From: Archangiaceae bacterium
GTDB lineage: Bacteria > Myxococcota > Myxococcia > Myxococcales > Myxococcaceae
Direction of reading: 5' to 3'
Assembly: GCA_016879935.1 (NCBI GenBank)
Contig: JAACJQ010000441.1
Location: 1-47,646, forward strand
Length of the DNA: 47,646 nt
In this document: piece by piece, positions 1 through 8,737 of the stretch
How positions within the stretch are numbered: the first letter of the stretch is position 1
How the letters are laid out: each line of letters begins with the position of its first letter
Made by a program: the position numbers and the translations under genes
Notes under the pieces: model-generated
Databases searched by the model: none
Told to the model about the DNA's origin: nothing
Seen by the model: only the letters and a program-made list of their open reading frames with translations

Positions 1-1
1 C

Positions 2-295
2 ATCTCGAAAGACGTCGCCGACTACGCCGTTCGCCTCGCGACCGAGACGCGCAGCCACTCCGAGATCGAGCGTGGCGTGTCGACGCGCGCGGTGCTGGCC
101 CTCGTCTCGGCGGCCCGTGCGTGGGCCCTGTGGGAGGAGCGCACCTTCGTGACTCCGGGAGACGTTCGCGCCGTGCTGCGTCCGGTGCTCTCGCACCGGC
201 TCGTGCTCAAGACCTCGATGCAGGGTGCGTTCAGCCGCGAAGAGGCCGGGCACCTCGTCGACGAGCTGGCCCGCCGGGTGCCGTCACCGAGGTGA
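2..295 (+). CDS. MoxR-family AAA+ ATPase, C-terminal fragment
   Basis: This is the 3' end of a gene that begins before the window; the frame is open from base 2 and ends with TGA at 293-295. About 97 residues remain. They form the helical lid region typical of MoxR ATPases: the 'GVSTRAVLALVSAARAWAL' stretch, then 'VTPGDVRAVLRPVLSHRL', which is the usual end of that family. MoxR proteins act as chaperone-like ATPases and are commonly encoded just before DUF58 and transglutaminase genes, as here. The Walker motifs lie outside the window, so the call rests on the C-terminal signature and on the neighbours. Confidence 0.85.
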   Translation: MSKDVADYAVRLATETRSHSEIERGVSTRAVLALVSAARAWALWEERTFVTPGDVRAVLRPVLSHRLVLKTSMQGAFSREEAGHLVDELARRVPSPR

Positions 296-299
296 GTGC

Positions 300-1229
300 A
301 TGCTGGAGCGACTCCGCCGTGCGTTGAACCCGGGCCGGCTGCTCCGAATCACGCCGATTGGCCGCGTGTATCTGTTGATCACCGTCGGCATCGGCCTCGG
401 CGCGCTGAACACCGGCAACAACCTGCTCTACCTGGTGCTCGGGCTGCTGCTGGCAACCATCATCGTCTCGGGCATTCTCTCGGAGCGCATCATCTGGGAC
501 CTCGAGGTGCGGCGGCTGTTGCCCGACGGTGCCTTCGCGCACGAGCCCTTCACGATTCGTTACGAGATTCGCCGCAAGAAGGGCCAGGCGTTTGCGCTGA
601 CGATCAAGGAGGCCGGCTCGGTGGAGTCGCAGGGGGCGTGGGCGCCCGTCGTGGTTGGTGGCGCGCCGATCGTCGTGCGTGGGCTCGCGACGGCTCCCAG
701 GCGTGGGCCATGGGCGCTCCAGGCCATTGAGGTGAGCACCACCTTCCCCTTCGGCATCTTCGAGAAGATCCGCACGCTCAAGGTGAGCGACAGCCTCATC
801 GTCTACCCGCGCCGTGGGTTCGCGTGTGATCCGCCGCCGCGCTCCGACACGCCGCTGCGTGGAGACACGGGCGGCTCGAAACACCGCGATGGCACTGCCG
901 ATCTCGCCGACCTGCGCGAGCTCGCCCCCAACGAAGACGCCCGCCGCATTCACTGGAGAAAGAGCGCCACCGCCGGAAAGCTGATCGCCGTCGAGCGCGA
1001 ACGGGAAGAGCGCCGCCAGGTGACCCTCGAGGTCGACACCTCACTCGCGTCGGACGAGCTCGATCGAATCTGCGAAGAGGTCGCAGGTCAGACGTCGCTT
1101 TTGCTCTCGCGCGGCTACGACGTCGGCCTCGACGTGGGCCGGCGACACCTTCGGCCAGGCAATGGAGCGCCGCACGAGAAGCGCATTCTCTCGGCCCTGG
1201 CCATGGCGGGCTACGGAGAGGACGAATGA
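300..1229 (+). CDS. DUF58 domain-containing membrane protein
   Basis: A 309-residue protein. I chose the ATG at 300, five bases after the MoxR stop and preceded by a GAGGTGAG ribosome-binding sequence, over the upstream in-frame ATG at 225, which lies inside the MoxR gene. Two membrane helices lie near residues 22-62. The DUF58 signature is clear around residues 225-255, with 'RELAPNEDARRIHWRKSA' followed by 'KLIAVERE'. Proteins of this family have a vWA-like fold and work with MoxR ATPases; their exact function is unsettled. The stop overlaps the next start as ATGA (1226-1229), so the three genes are translationally coupled. Confidence 0.9.
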   Translation: MLERLRRALNPGRLLRITPIGRVYLLITVGIGLGALNTGNNLLYLVLGLLLATIIVSGILSERIIWDLEVRRLLPDGAFAHEPFTIRYEIRRKKGQAFALTIKEAGSVESQGAWAPVVVGGAPIVVRGLATAPRRGPWALQAIEVSTTFPFGIFEKIRTLKVSDSLIVYPRRGFACDPPPRSDTPLRGDTGGSKHRDGTADLADLRELAPNEDARRIHWRKSATAGKLIAVEREREERRQVTLEVDTSLASDELDRICEEVAGQTSLLLSRGYDVGLDVGRRHLRPGNGAPHEKRILSALAMAGYGEDE

Positions 1230-3199
1230 GCCGCGCGCCCGGCGTGTTGTCGCGTGACGTGGCGGCGCTCTCGGCGTTCGGGGCGGTCGCCATCTCGGGC
1301 GTGTTGCCGCTGCCCATTCTCGTCATCTTCCCAGTCGTCTTCGTCGTCTCGCTGCTTGGCTACCGGCCGCTCGCGGGTCGGCGGGTCGCCAGCGTGATCG
1401 TGCTGCTGGCACTCGCGGTGCTGCTCTTCGGCTCGGTGTGGTTCTCGCTGCTCGATCTCGTGGTCGCGGCGGTGTCGTTCGCGACGCTGGTCACCTGCCA
1501 TCGCATGCTGGCGGAGCCGACGCCGCAGGCCTCGAGACAGGTGTTGCTGTCGGGCCTTCTGCTCGTCGCGGGTGGCGCGGCGCTCACCGGTGAAGCGCTG
1601 TTCGCGTTCTTGATGGTGGCCTTCTTCTTCGCGGCCTCGTGGTCGATGGCGTGGCTGGTGCTCGCGCGCGACGACGCCCAGCTCGAAGCGCCCGAACGAC
1701 GCGCGATCTCGCGGCAGCTGTTCTCTGGAGCCCTCGCCACCCTCGTGATGGGGCTGGTGTTCTTCGTGTTGTTTCCACGCCTGTCGTGGAACCTCGCAAA
1801 CCGTCGCAGCGCGGGTGGGCTCGGTGGCGTCACCGGCATGTCCGAGACCGTGAAGCTCGGCGGCGGCGGCGACATCAAGACGAGCGCGCGCGTCGCGTCT
1901 CGCGTCACCCTCGCACCAGAGCCGGGCGTCGAGCAGCTCAACGGCTATTTCGTCGGGCGGCACTTCGATGCGTTCGACGGCCTCGAGTGGAAGTCGACAG
2001 GCAAGGCAGGGGCGCCGCAGGGCTGGGTCAACCTTCGACACGCAGGTCGGCGGCTCAAGACCGTCACGCAGGAGTACGAGCTGACCGCAGCCTACGGCAG
2101 CCGAACCCTCGTCGCGCTCGACACGCCCACCACGTTCACGCGCGCGAGGGCCATCAACCTGTCGGGCCCGCAGCAACTGCCGCTCATTCACGTGCCCGAC
2201 GACCAGGTCTTCGGCACCCTCGACGGCAACGTCATCACCTACACCGCGAACAGCGATCTTGCGCCGCAGGTCGATCGCGCCGCGCCCAGCGCCGCCTCGT
2301 CACAGACGCCACCTGCGCTCGACGCGCGCATCGCGCAGCTGGCCGACGAGATCGTCGCGGGCTCGACCGATCAGCTCGCCATCGCCAACAAGCTCGAGGC
2401 GCAGCTCAAGCAGCGCTACGCGTACACGCTCGATCTGCCGGGCGCCGTGACCGACCCGCTCGCCGACTTCCTCTTCGTGCGCCGCGCGGGCCACTGTGAA
2501 GACTTCGCCACCGCGCTCGCGGTGATGCTGCGGCTCAAGGGCATTCCCAGCCGCGTGGTGACGGGCTTCTTCGGTGGAGAGCTCGTCGGCAACCGGTACG
2601 TCGTTCGTTCGGGCGATGCACACGCGTGGGTCGAAGCGTTCGTCGACGGCGCGTGGGTTCGCCTCGACGCCACACCCGATCTGGGCCGCTCTGCCTCGGG
2701 CAACCGGCTCGCTGCCGCCCTTGCAGGCGCGTGGGAGAAGCTCGAGGAGTGGTGGCGCTCCCGCGTCATCGACTACTCGTTCCAGGACCAGATCTCGTTC
2801 GCGCGCTCGATCGTGCGGCCGCCCCCACTGCCGCAGGAGGACCGGGCGACGGAGCCGACGGCCGACCGCCCCCAGGGGCTTCGTGTCGGGGTCGGTCTGC
2901 TCGGGCTCGCGCTGCTGGTGCTGGGACTCTGGCTGCGGCGGCAGACGGCGCCTCGGGCACACCCCGCCACCTCGTTCCTCGAGCAGATCGAGGCCAGGCT
3001 GAAGCTCGCGGGGGTCGCCCAGGTCGACGAGCTGCCGATCGAAGAGCTGTCGGCCTCGATGACCCGCGCCGCCCACCCCCTCGCTCCGGCCGTCGCTCGA
3101 GCGGCCCGCCGGTACCTCGAAGCGCGTTTCCAGGGGGCCGTGCTCGACGTGGGTGAGCAGGCGACACTCCTCGCGGCGCTACAATCGCCGCCCCGCTGA
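1226..3199 (+). CDS. TgpA-like membrane transglutaminase (DUF3488/transglutaminase/DUF4129)
   Basis: A 657-residue protein. Residues 1-190 hold about six hydrophobic segments. A periplasmic region follows, then a transglutaminase core with the catalytic triad visible: Cys424 in 'RRAGHCEDFA', His466 in 'GDAHAWVE' and Asp481 in 'RLDATP'. Another membrane helix lies near residues 555-572, followed by a short cytoplasmic tail of the DUF4129 type. The order matches TgpA of Pseudomonas, an inner-membrane protein with a periplasmic transglutaminase domain. It is coupled to the DUF58 gene by ATGA. The substrate cannot be told from the sequence. The frame continues to the TGA at 3197-3199. Confidence 0.92.
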   Translation: MSRAPGVLSRDVAALSAFGAVAISGVLPLPILVIFPVVFVVSLLGYRPLAGRRVASVIVLLALAVLLFGSVWFSLLDLVVAAVSFATLVTCHRMLAEPTPQASRQVLLSGLLLVAGGAALTGEALFAFLMVAFFFAASWSMAWLVLARDDAQLEAPERRAISRQLFSGALATLVMGLVFFVLFPRLSWNLANRRSAGGLGGVTGMSETVKLGGGGDIKTSARVASRVTLAPEPGVEQLNGYFVGRHFDAFDGLEWKSTGKAGAPQGWVNLRHAGRRLKTVTQEYELTAAYGSRTLVALDTPTTFTRARAINLSGPQQLPLIHVPDDQVFGTLDGNVITYTANSDLAPQVDRAAPSAASSQTPPALDARIAQLADEIVAGSTDQLAIANKLEAQLKQRYAYTLDLPGAVTDPLADFLFVRRAGHCEDFATALAVMLRLKGIPSRVVTGFFGGELVGNRYVVRSGDAHAWVEAFVDGAWVRLDATPDLGRSASGNRLAAALAGAWEKLEEWWRSRVIDYSFQDQISFARSIVRPPPLPQEDRATEPTADRPQGLRVGVGLLGLALLVLGLWLRRQTAPRAHPATSFLEQIEARLKLAGVAQVDELPIEELSASMTRAAHPLAPAVARAARRYLEARFQGAVLDVGEQATLLAALQSPPR

Positions 3200-3211
3200 C
3201 TCGGGTGTTGC

Positions 3212-3217
3212 TACGCT
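3212..3217 (+). promoter_or_regulatory. Candidate -10 element TACGCT for the Npt-HEAT gene
   Basis: TACGCT ends 7 nt before the GTG at 3225, which would place the transcript start at about 3224, so the mRNA would be essentially leaderless. A second hexamer, TACAAT, lies at 3180-3185. The spacing repeats at many gene starts in this window, and it is the main reason I prefer the 3225 start. Confidence 0.45.
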
Positions 3218-3224
3218 GCGCGCC

Positions 3225-6110
3225 GTGCTGCTGCGGATCCTCGAGGCCGTGCTCCCCGTACGACGAGGCGAACGGCAACTGACGTTCGCGTTGTTCCTGC
3301 ACAGCCTCTTCGCCGTCGGCTCGTTCCTGACCGGCCGCAGTGTTCGCGACGCGTTGTTCCTGGCGCATGGCGACCGTTCCCAGCTCGCGTGGATGTACGT
3401 GCTCTCGGCCGTCGCCGTCACGGCCACCGGGCTTGCGTATGGCCGCCTTGCGACGCGCGTTCGTCGCGATCTGATGGCGCTGGGCTCTGCGTCGACGTTC
3501 GCCCTGCTGTTCGGCCTGCTGTTCGTACTCGAGAGCAACCACCCGCCCTGGGTGTACTCGCTGATCTACGTCTCGGTCGAAGTCATGGGCGCGCTCGTGC
3601 TCGTGCAGTTCTGGACGCTCGCGAACGAGCTCTTCAACGCGCAGGAGGCCAAGCGGCTGTACGGCCTGATCGGCGCCGGAGGCACCTTCGCGAACATTCT
3701 CATCGGCCTGCTCTCGGCGAGGGTGGCGAAGACGTTCGGCACCAGTGCGCTGTTGATCATGTGTCTGGTCTTGCTCGGAGCGACGGCGGTGGCCTCGTTC
3801 TTCGCAGGGCGCCTCGGTCGTCAGCGCCTCTTCGCCAGGGCTGCCAGCGGAAAGCCGAGCGCTGCGAAACGAACCGGTGGCGCCGCGCGCGTCATGGCCG
3901 ACAGCCACCTTCGGACGGTGGCGTTGCTGGCCGCCGTCACCTTCTTCACCACCACGCTCGTCGACTTCGAGTTCAAGGTCGTGGCTGCCGACAAGGTGCC
4001 GACCGAAGAGCTCGCGGCGTACTTCGGGTACTTCAGCGCGGTCGTCGGCGTGCTCGCCCTCGGGCTCCAGCTCTTCGGCACCAGCCGACTCTTGAACCGC
4101 GCAGGCGTCGTCGGCTCACTCGCGGTGCTCCCGCTCTCGCTCACCCTGGGCAACGCGGCGCTGGTGCTCTTCCCCGCGCTGTGGGCTGCGTCGATCACCA
4201 AGGGCGCCGACACCCTCTTCCGCTACTCGGTGAACGACGCGACGACGCAGATCCTCTACCTGCCCGTGCCCTCGCAGGCGCGCGTCGCGGCCAAGGCCTT
4301 CATCGACGGCGTGGTGAAACCCACCGCCATCGGCCTCGCGGGCGTCACCTTGAAGCTCTGGGGCGTCTTCGTCGGCAAGGACCCGTACCGACTCGCCTGG
4401 ATCTCGCTGGTGCTGGGCGGGGCCTGGCTGGCGGTCGTCTCGAGCCTGCGCAGCCGCTACATCAAGACCCTCCAGGACAACCTCAAGAACCGGCGCCTCG
4501 ATCTGGCCGGCGCGCGGGTGAACGTCGTCGATGGGTCGACCAGCGGCGTGCTCGAGCGCGCCCTCGCCAGCGACGACACGCGCGAGGTGCTCAACGCGCT
4601 CGCCCTGCTGCCGCACCTCGAGAAGCTGTCGCTCGACATTCAGGTCGAGCGTCTGCTCGAGCACCCCGACTCCGAAGTGCGGGTGAAGGCGCTCGAGTAC
4701 TACGCCCACCGCCAGACGATGCGGTTCGCGAACTCGGTCTTCAGGCGCTTCGAAGATCCCGATCCCGCGGTGCGGGCGGCGGCCATCGATGCCTTCTGCG
4801 CCATCGGCCGTGACAAGGCCGTGAAGAGCGTTCGGATGTTCCTGCAGGACGCCGACCCGCGCATTCGCAGCGCCGCAGTGACGGGCATGATCCGTTACGG
4901 CGGGCTCGACGGCGTGCTCGTGGCGGCCGAGGCGCTCAAGGCCCTCATCGACAACACCGACAACGTCATGCGCCTGCACGCGGCGAAGGTGCTCGGCGCG
5001 ATCGGCGTGACGAACTTCTACCAGCCGGTGCTGCAGTTGATGAGCGACCCAGACCCGCGCGTTCGCCGGGCGGCGGTCACTGCGGCTGGGCAGCTCAAGA
5101 GCGCCGAGTTCGTCATTCCCCTCATCTACCGAACGCAGAGCCACGAGACGGCGCGTGAAGCCACCGACGCGCTCACGAACTTCGGCGTCGCCATCGTGCC
5201 AACGCTGGCCAAGGTGCTCGGCAATCAGCTGGAAGACGCGAACATCAGACGTTCGGTCGCGCGCGTGCTCGGGCGGGTCGGCACCAACGAGGCCATCGAC
5301 GTCATCACCCAGCACCTCTCGGAGCCCGACGAGGAACTGCGTGGCCGCCTCTACAAAGCGCTCGCCCGCACGGTGAAGGGGCGGCGGCTCGTGCTGAAGG
5401 ACAAGGCGCCGGTGCGCGCGGCGCTCGATCGCGAGCTCGCGCGTGCGTGGAAGGCGCTCCATCAGGCCGAGGTGCTCGGGCTCGCGGGTGGGCCTGCTGC
5501 GTCGACGCCGAGAACGGGAGAACCCGCCGCCCGCGCGCTGCTCGCCTCGGCGCTGACGGAGAAGGTGTCGCAGATCGAGGGGCGCCTCTTTCTGCTGCTG
5601 GCCGTGCTCTACCCTGACGCCGACATGGAGCAGATCTCAGCGGGCATTCGAGACGCGCTCGCCGCCGACGCCGCGCGCCGCCGTGGCAACGCGGTCGAGC
5701 TGCTCGACAACCTGCTCGACCGCGAGCTCAAGGGCCGCTTCCTGCCGCTGCTCGTCGAGCAGCCCCGCGCCGAGAAGCTCAAGGCCGTCGCCGAGCTGTA
5801 CCCGCGCGCCGAAGGGCTCGACGCGAGAACGGCGCTGCTCGAGCTGGCCAGAGACGAAGTCGCCTGGGTGCGCGCCTGTGCGGTGTGGTGTTGCGCCGAG
5901 GCGAGCATCACCGTCGACGTGCGGCCGCCGACGCTCGAGGCCGCAGCCGGTGACGCCAACCCGATCGTCCGCGAGATCGCCTTTGCGACCCTGCGCACGG
6001 TCGACCCCGCGCGCGCGAAGGTGCTGGCCACGGAGCGCGAGTTCGACGACGCGCCCTTCGTTCAGCAGCAGCTCGACGCGATCAAGCAGGCTCCGTCAGG
6101 AGCCGCGTGA
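3225..6110 (+). CDS. Npt1/Npt2-type (ATP/ADP translocase-like) transporter fused to HEAT repeats
   Basis: A 961-residue protein from the GTG at 3225. An in-frame ATG at 3153 would add 24 low-complexity residues and overlap the previous gene by 47 bases, so I rejected it. Residues 1 to about 420 form a 12-helix MFS-type core that opens with 'VRRGERQ' and 'GRSVRDALFL', the start pattern of nucleotide-transporter-like proteins of delta-proteobacteria. From about residue 450 to 750 there are repeated HEAT helices such as 'DPDPAVRAAAIDAF', 'DADPRIRSAAVTGM' and 'DPDPRVRRAAVTAA'. A less regular helical tail runs to the end. The classic members import ATP in intracellular parasites; the substrate of free-living, HEAT-fused forms is not known. 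The HEAT part should be cytoplasmic and may bind a partner. Confidence 0.85.
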   Translation: MLLRILEAVLPVRRGERQLTFALFLHSLFAVGSFLTGRSVRDALFLAHGDRSQLAWMYVLSAVAVTATGLAYGRLATRVRRDLMALGSASTFALLFGLLFVLESNHPPWVYSLIYVSVEVMGALVLVQFWTLANELFNAQEAKRLYGLIGAGGTFANILIGLLSARVAKTFGTSALLIMCLVLLGATAVASFFAGRLGRQRLFARAASGKPSAAKRTGGAARVMADSHLRTVALLAAVTFFTTTLVDFEFKVVAADKVPTEELAAYFGYFSAVVGVLALGLQLFGTSRLLNRAGVVGSLAVLPLSLTLGNAALVLFPALWAASITKGADTLFRYSVNDATTQILYLPVPSQARVAAKAFIDGVVKPTAIGLAGVTLKLWGVFVGKDPYRLAWISLVLGGAWLAVVSSLRSRYIKTLQDNLKNRRLDLAGARVNVVDGSTSGVLERALASDDTREVLNALALLPHLEKLSLDIQVERLLEHPDSEVRVKALEYYAHRQTMRFANSVFRRFEDPDPAVRAAAIDAFCAIGRDKAVKSVRMFLQDADPRIRSAAVTGMIRYGGLDGVLVAAEALKALIDNTDNVMRLHAAKVLGAIGVTNFYQPVLQLMSDPDPRVRRAAVTAAGQLKSAEFVIPLIYRTQSHETAREATDALTNFGVAIVPTLAKVLGNQLEDANIRRSVARVLGRVGTNEAIDVITQHLSEPDEELRGRLYKALARTVKGRRLVLKDKAPVRAALDRELARAWKALHQAEVLGLAGGPAASTPRTGEPAARALLASALTEKVSQIEGRLFLLLAVLYPDADMEQISAGIRDALAADAARRRGNAVELLDNLLDRELKGRFLPLLVEQPRAEKLKAVAELYPRAEGLDARTALLELARDEVAWVRACAVWCCAEASITVDVRPPTLEAAAGDANPIVREIAFATLRTVDPARAKVLATEREFDDAPFVQQQLDAIKQAPSGAA

Positions 6111-6111
6111 C

Positions 6112-6390
6112 TCAGCTCTTGAACGTCGCGACCAGCACCCAGACGCCGATCACCAGAAAGGCCACGCCCGCCAGCCGCTGCAGCGTGAGGGGAGCGATGA
6201 CGCGGCTGAGCGCTTCTCCCGCCACCACAGCGATGGCCGAGGTCGCCACCAGGGCGAGCGCCGAGCCGACGAAGACCGACAGCCGCGACTGCCCTGAGCT
6301 GGCGAACGAGAGGGTGGCGAGCTGGGTCTTGTCTCCCAGCTCGGCGACGAAGACCGCGAGGAACGTGGTGCCGACGAGCTTCCAGTCCAT
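6112..6390 (-). CDS. Half-size Gdt1/UPF0016 (TMEM165-like) cation transporter
   Basis: A 92-residue membrane protein with three predicted helices and one copy of the family motif E-x-G-D-K-T (residues 17-22). The family exports or imports Mn2+ or Ca2+. Full-size members carry two such halves, so a single-repeat form must pair with itself or with a second half-size protein. No second half-size gene is adjacent. It runs against the Npt-HEAT gene with a one-base gap between stops, and it diverges from the cyclic-nucleotide-binding gene. A weak -10-like TAGAGC lies just upstream of the ATG at 6390. Confidence 0.88.
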   Translation of the reverse strand: MDWKLVGTTFLAVFVAELGDKTQLATLSFASSGQSRLSVFVGSALALVATSAIAVVAGEALSRVIAPLTLQRLAGVAFLVIGVWVLVATFKS

Positions 6391-6441
6391 GCGGTGGCTC
6401 TACGACCTCACTGCCGACGATGCACGCACGAAGGCCCGCGC

Positions 6442-6447
6442 TATGCT
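6442..6447 (+). promoter_or_regulatory. Candidate -10 element TATGCT for the cNMP-binding gene
   Basis: TATGCT lies 18 nt before the ATG at 6466, so the leader would be about 12 nt. It has the same GCTAnnCT form as the hexamers seen before several other starts in this window. Confidence 0.4.
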
Positions 6448-6465
6448 GCGCCGCCGCAGGCGCTC

Positions 6466-6879
6466 ATGATCTCCACCGTCGAGAAGGTGCTCTTCCTCAA
6501 GTCGATCGACCTCTTCTCCCAGATTCCCGGAGAAGATCTGACCGCCGTCGCGCTCATCTCGAGCGAAGAGCGCCGCGATCAGGGCGACGAGATCTTCGCC
6601 GAGGGTGAAGCAGGCGACGCGCTGTACCTCGTCATCGACGGCAAGGTGCGCGTTCACAAGCAAGACCGGGTGATCGCCGAGCTCGGAGAGCGCGAGTGTT
6701 TCGGCGAGATGGCCATTCTCGACGCCGCGCCCCGCTCGGCGACCGTCACCGCGCTCGACGAAACGGCGCTGCTCAAGATCACCCGGGAAGACTTCCAGGA
6801 GATCATGACCGAGAAGCCCGAGATCGCGATGGGCATCATCAAGGTGCTCACGCGCCGCCTGCGCGACGCGATTCGGTAG
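6466..6879 (+). CDS. Single-domain cyclic-nucleotide-binding protein
   Basis: A 137-residue protein made almost entirely of one cNMP-binding domain. The ATG at 6466 is preferred to the in-frame one at 6394 because the added residues are low complexity and the -10 element would then lie inside the gene. The phosphate-binding cassette is intact: 'FGEMA' at 79-83 and 'PRSATVTA' with Arg90. This supports real binding of cAMP or cGMP. There is no DNA-binding domain, so it is not a CRP-type regulator; it more likely acts as a regulatory subunit or signalling adaptor. The next two genes are signalling-like proteins, and a cyclase gene lies at 31431-33971. Confidence 0.9.
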   Translation: MISTVEKVLFLKSIDLFSQIPGEDLTAVALISSEERRDQGDEIFAEGEAGDALYLVIDGKVRVHKQDRVIAELGERECFGEMAILDAAPRSATVTALDETALLKITREDFQEIMTEKPEIAMGIIKVLTRRLRDAIR

Positions 6880-6944
6880 CCCGCACAGGTGGGCAGAGGT
6901 CACACCCCTCGCGAACGCGAACGCGCGCCCTCGCCTGCCAGCGC

Positions 6945-6950
6945 TACACT
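6945..6950 (+). promoter_or_regulatory. Candidate -10 element TACACT for the helical-repeat gene
   Basis: TACACT ends 8 nt before the ATG at 6959. The predicted transcript start is at about 6957, so the mRNA would have almost no leader. No Shine-Dalgarno sequence is visible before this start. Confidence 0.5.
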
Positions 6951-6958
6951 CGCGCGCC

Positions 6959-8734
6959 ATGGCACAACCAGCGGCAGCTTCGTTGGCTCCGGGAGGCGAC
7001 GCGCCTCCCGACCCGATGTCGGATCCCAAGGTCAAGAAGCAGGTCGAGGTCGCGCGCAGCGTCGCGTACCACCTGCTCAAGGGCATCAAGATGATCGGCA
7101 TGTACCGCCACAACGAGTCGAAATACGGCGAGTACCTGACCAAGGCGCACATCGCGTTGACCCAGTACCTCGAAGAGTTCGGCGTGCTTCAGCTGAAGGT
7201 CGACGTCACCAACTTCCAGCTCTTCAAGCAGGACCTGTTCAGCGAAGACAGCCAGCTGCCCTACAAGTTCTTCAAAGACGGCATTCGGCAGCTCATGTTC
7301 CGGCCGGGCTTCACGGTCGAAGAGCTCACGGCGTTCACCGTCATCTCGCTCTCTGATCCCGACCGCGGCGCCGAAGATCTGAACGCGCAGCTGTGGCGCG
7401 CGCAGATGCCGCACTTCGAATACATCATGGTCGAAGGCTTCCGCATGGACGAGTTCTCCGAAGAGGAGGTCCAGGTCGAGGTCGACAAGGTGGTCGACTA
7501 CCTGCAGCGCCGCCTGCGCACGGCGAGCGACGACTTCCTCCGGTTCGCTCGCGTCACCGAAGAAGATCTCGAGATGAAGCTCGACAACGTCGAGCAGATG
7601 CGTGGCGTGGTGATCACTGGCGTCACGGCCGACGCGACGTTCAAGGCCCGCACCCAGAAGGACATTCACGACGAAGAGAACCAGCGCCTCTTCCCCAAGC
7701 TCATCAGCGCCGTCTTCCAGGTCGTCGAGAGCGGCGTCGACGACGCCGAGCTGCTCACCGACATGTTCACGCAGCTGCTCGACGCGATGTTGCTGCAGGA
7801 AGACTTCACGATCATCAACCAGGTCGTGCTCAAGCTCAAAGCCATGGAGCAGCGCGCCGGCTCCGACAGCGCCATCGGCCGGCTGCTCCGCAACTTCGTG
7901 GCGCGCATGGGCGAAGAGCAGCGCGTCGGCCGCGTGGCCGACATCATCAAGTTCACGCGGCTCAAGAACCCGCAAGACATCGTGCGCTACTTGTCGAACC
8001 TGGGCGCCGACTGCGTGCCGCTGCTGCTCGACGCGCTCGAGGTGATCGAGCTGCCCGAGAACCGCACGCTCCTGTGCGACGTCATGATTCCCTTCGCGAA
8101 GGATCTACCCGACCCCTTCGTGAACCGGCTCCAGAGCGACAAGCCGCAGGTCGTTCGCGACATGATCTACGTGCTCGACCGGGCGAACCACCCCGAGAAG
8201 CTCAAGTTCTTCTCGACGGTGCTGCGCTCGAAGAACCTCGCGGTGAAGCTCGAGGTGATGAGCATCATCGCGCGTGGCCGCACCGGCGAGGCGCGCAAGC
8301 TGATCGCGGCGATGCTCGAAGACGACACCCAGCAGGTGCGCATTCAGGCCGCACGCGTGCTGCCCGAGTTCGATCGCGAGAAGGCCTTCCTCGATCTGAT
8401 GAAGCTCGTGAAAGACCCGTCGTTCGAGAAGCGCTCACCCGCCGAACACGAGGCGCTCTACTCGGCCATCGGCTCGACCGGCGTGAACGGCGCGATCGCG
8501 TACTTCACGCAGCTGCTGCAGGTGAAGGCGGGGCTCTTCAACAAAGAGAAGGTGAAGCAGGACAAGATCCTCGCGGTGGCGGGGCTTGGCGGCGCTTGCA
8601 ACATCCAGACGGCGAAGCTGCTGCAGGAGCTGCTCGAGGACAAATCGCAGCCGCCCGAAGTGCACAACCACGCCAGGCTGCACCTGGGGCGCGTTCGCAA
8701 AGCGCTGTTCGGCAACCCCGACAAGGAGGCCTGA
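6959..8734 (+). CDS. HEAT-like repeat protein with a module shared with the next gene
   Basis: A 591-residue soluble protein of no named family that I recognise. Residues 25-135 form a module that resembles the N-terminus of the next protein: a helix with 'GIKMIGMYRHN', a strand region 'FGVLQLKVDVTNFQL', then a helix and 'FRPGFTVEELTAFTVI'. The middle (about 140-330) is acidic and helical. From about 340 to 580 there are helical HEAT-like repeats such as 'QVVRDMIYVLDRANHPEKLKFF' and 'QQVRIQAARVLPEFDREKAF'. The next gene starts 3 nt after the stop, so the two form an operon. Function unknown; the context suggests signalling or scaffolding. Confidence 0.82.
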   Translation: MAQPAAASLAPGGDAPPDPMSDPKVKKQVEVARSVAYHLLKGIKMIGMYRHNESKYGEYLTKAHIALTQYLEEFGVLQLKVDVTNFQLFKQDLFSEDSQLPYKFFKDGIRQLMFRPGFTVEELTAFTVISLSDPDRGAEDLNAQLWRAQMPHFEYIMVEGFRMDEFSEEEVQVEVDKVVDYLQRRLRTASDDFLRFARVTEEDLEMKLDNVEQMRGVVITGVTADATFKARTQKDIHDEENQRLFPKLISAVFQVVESGVDDAELLTDMFTQLLDAMLLQEDFTIINQVVLKLKAMEQRAGSDSAIGRLLRNFVARMGEEQRVGRVADIIKFTRLKNPQDIVRYLSNLGADCVPLLLDALEVIELPENRTLLCDVMIPFAKDLPDPFVNRLQSDKPQVVRDMIYVLDRANHPEKLKFFSTVLRSKNLAVKLEVMSIIARGRTGEARKLIAAMLEDDTQQVRIQAARVLPEFDREKAFLDLMKLVKDPSFEKRSPAEHEALYSAIGSTGVNGAIAYFTQLLQVKAGLFNKEKVKQDKILAVAGLGGACNIQTAKLLQELLEDKSQPPEVHNHARLHLGRVRKALFGNPDKEA

Positions 8735-8737
8735 GCC

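Noticed and set aside
3153-3224. ATG at 3153 as the start of the Npt-HEAT gene
   Set aside because: It overlaps the preceding gene by 47 bases, adds low-complexity residues, and a -10 element lies between it and the GTG at 3225.
4116-5462. Long open frame on the minus strand (448 codons) opposite the Npt-HEAT gene
   Set aside because: It is a shadow of biased codons in the true gene: very rich in Arg, Glu, His and Gln, with no domain. The same holds for other long antisense frames, such as those opposite 14616-15965, 17462-20428 and 27120-29102.
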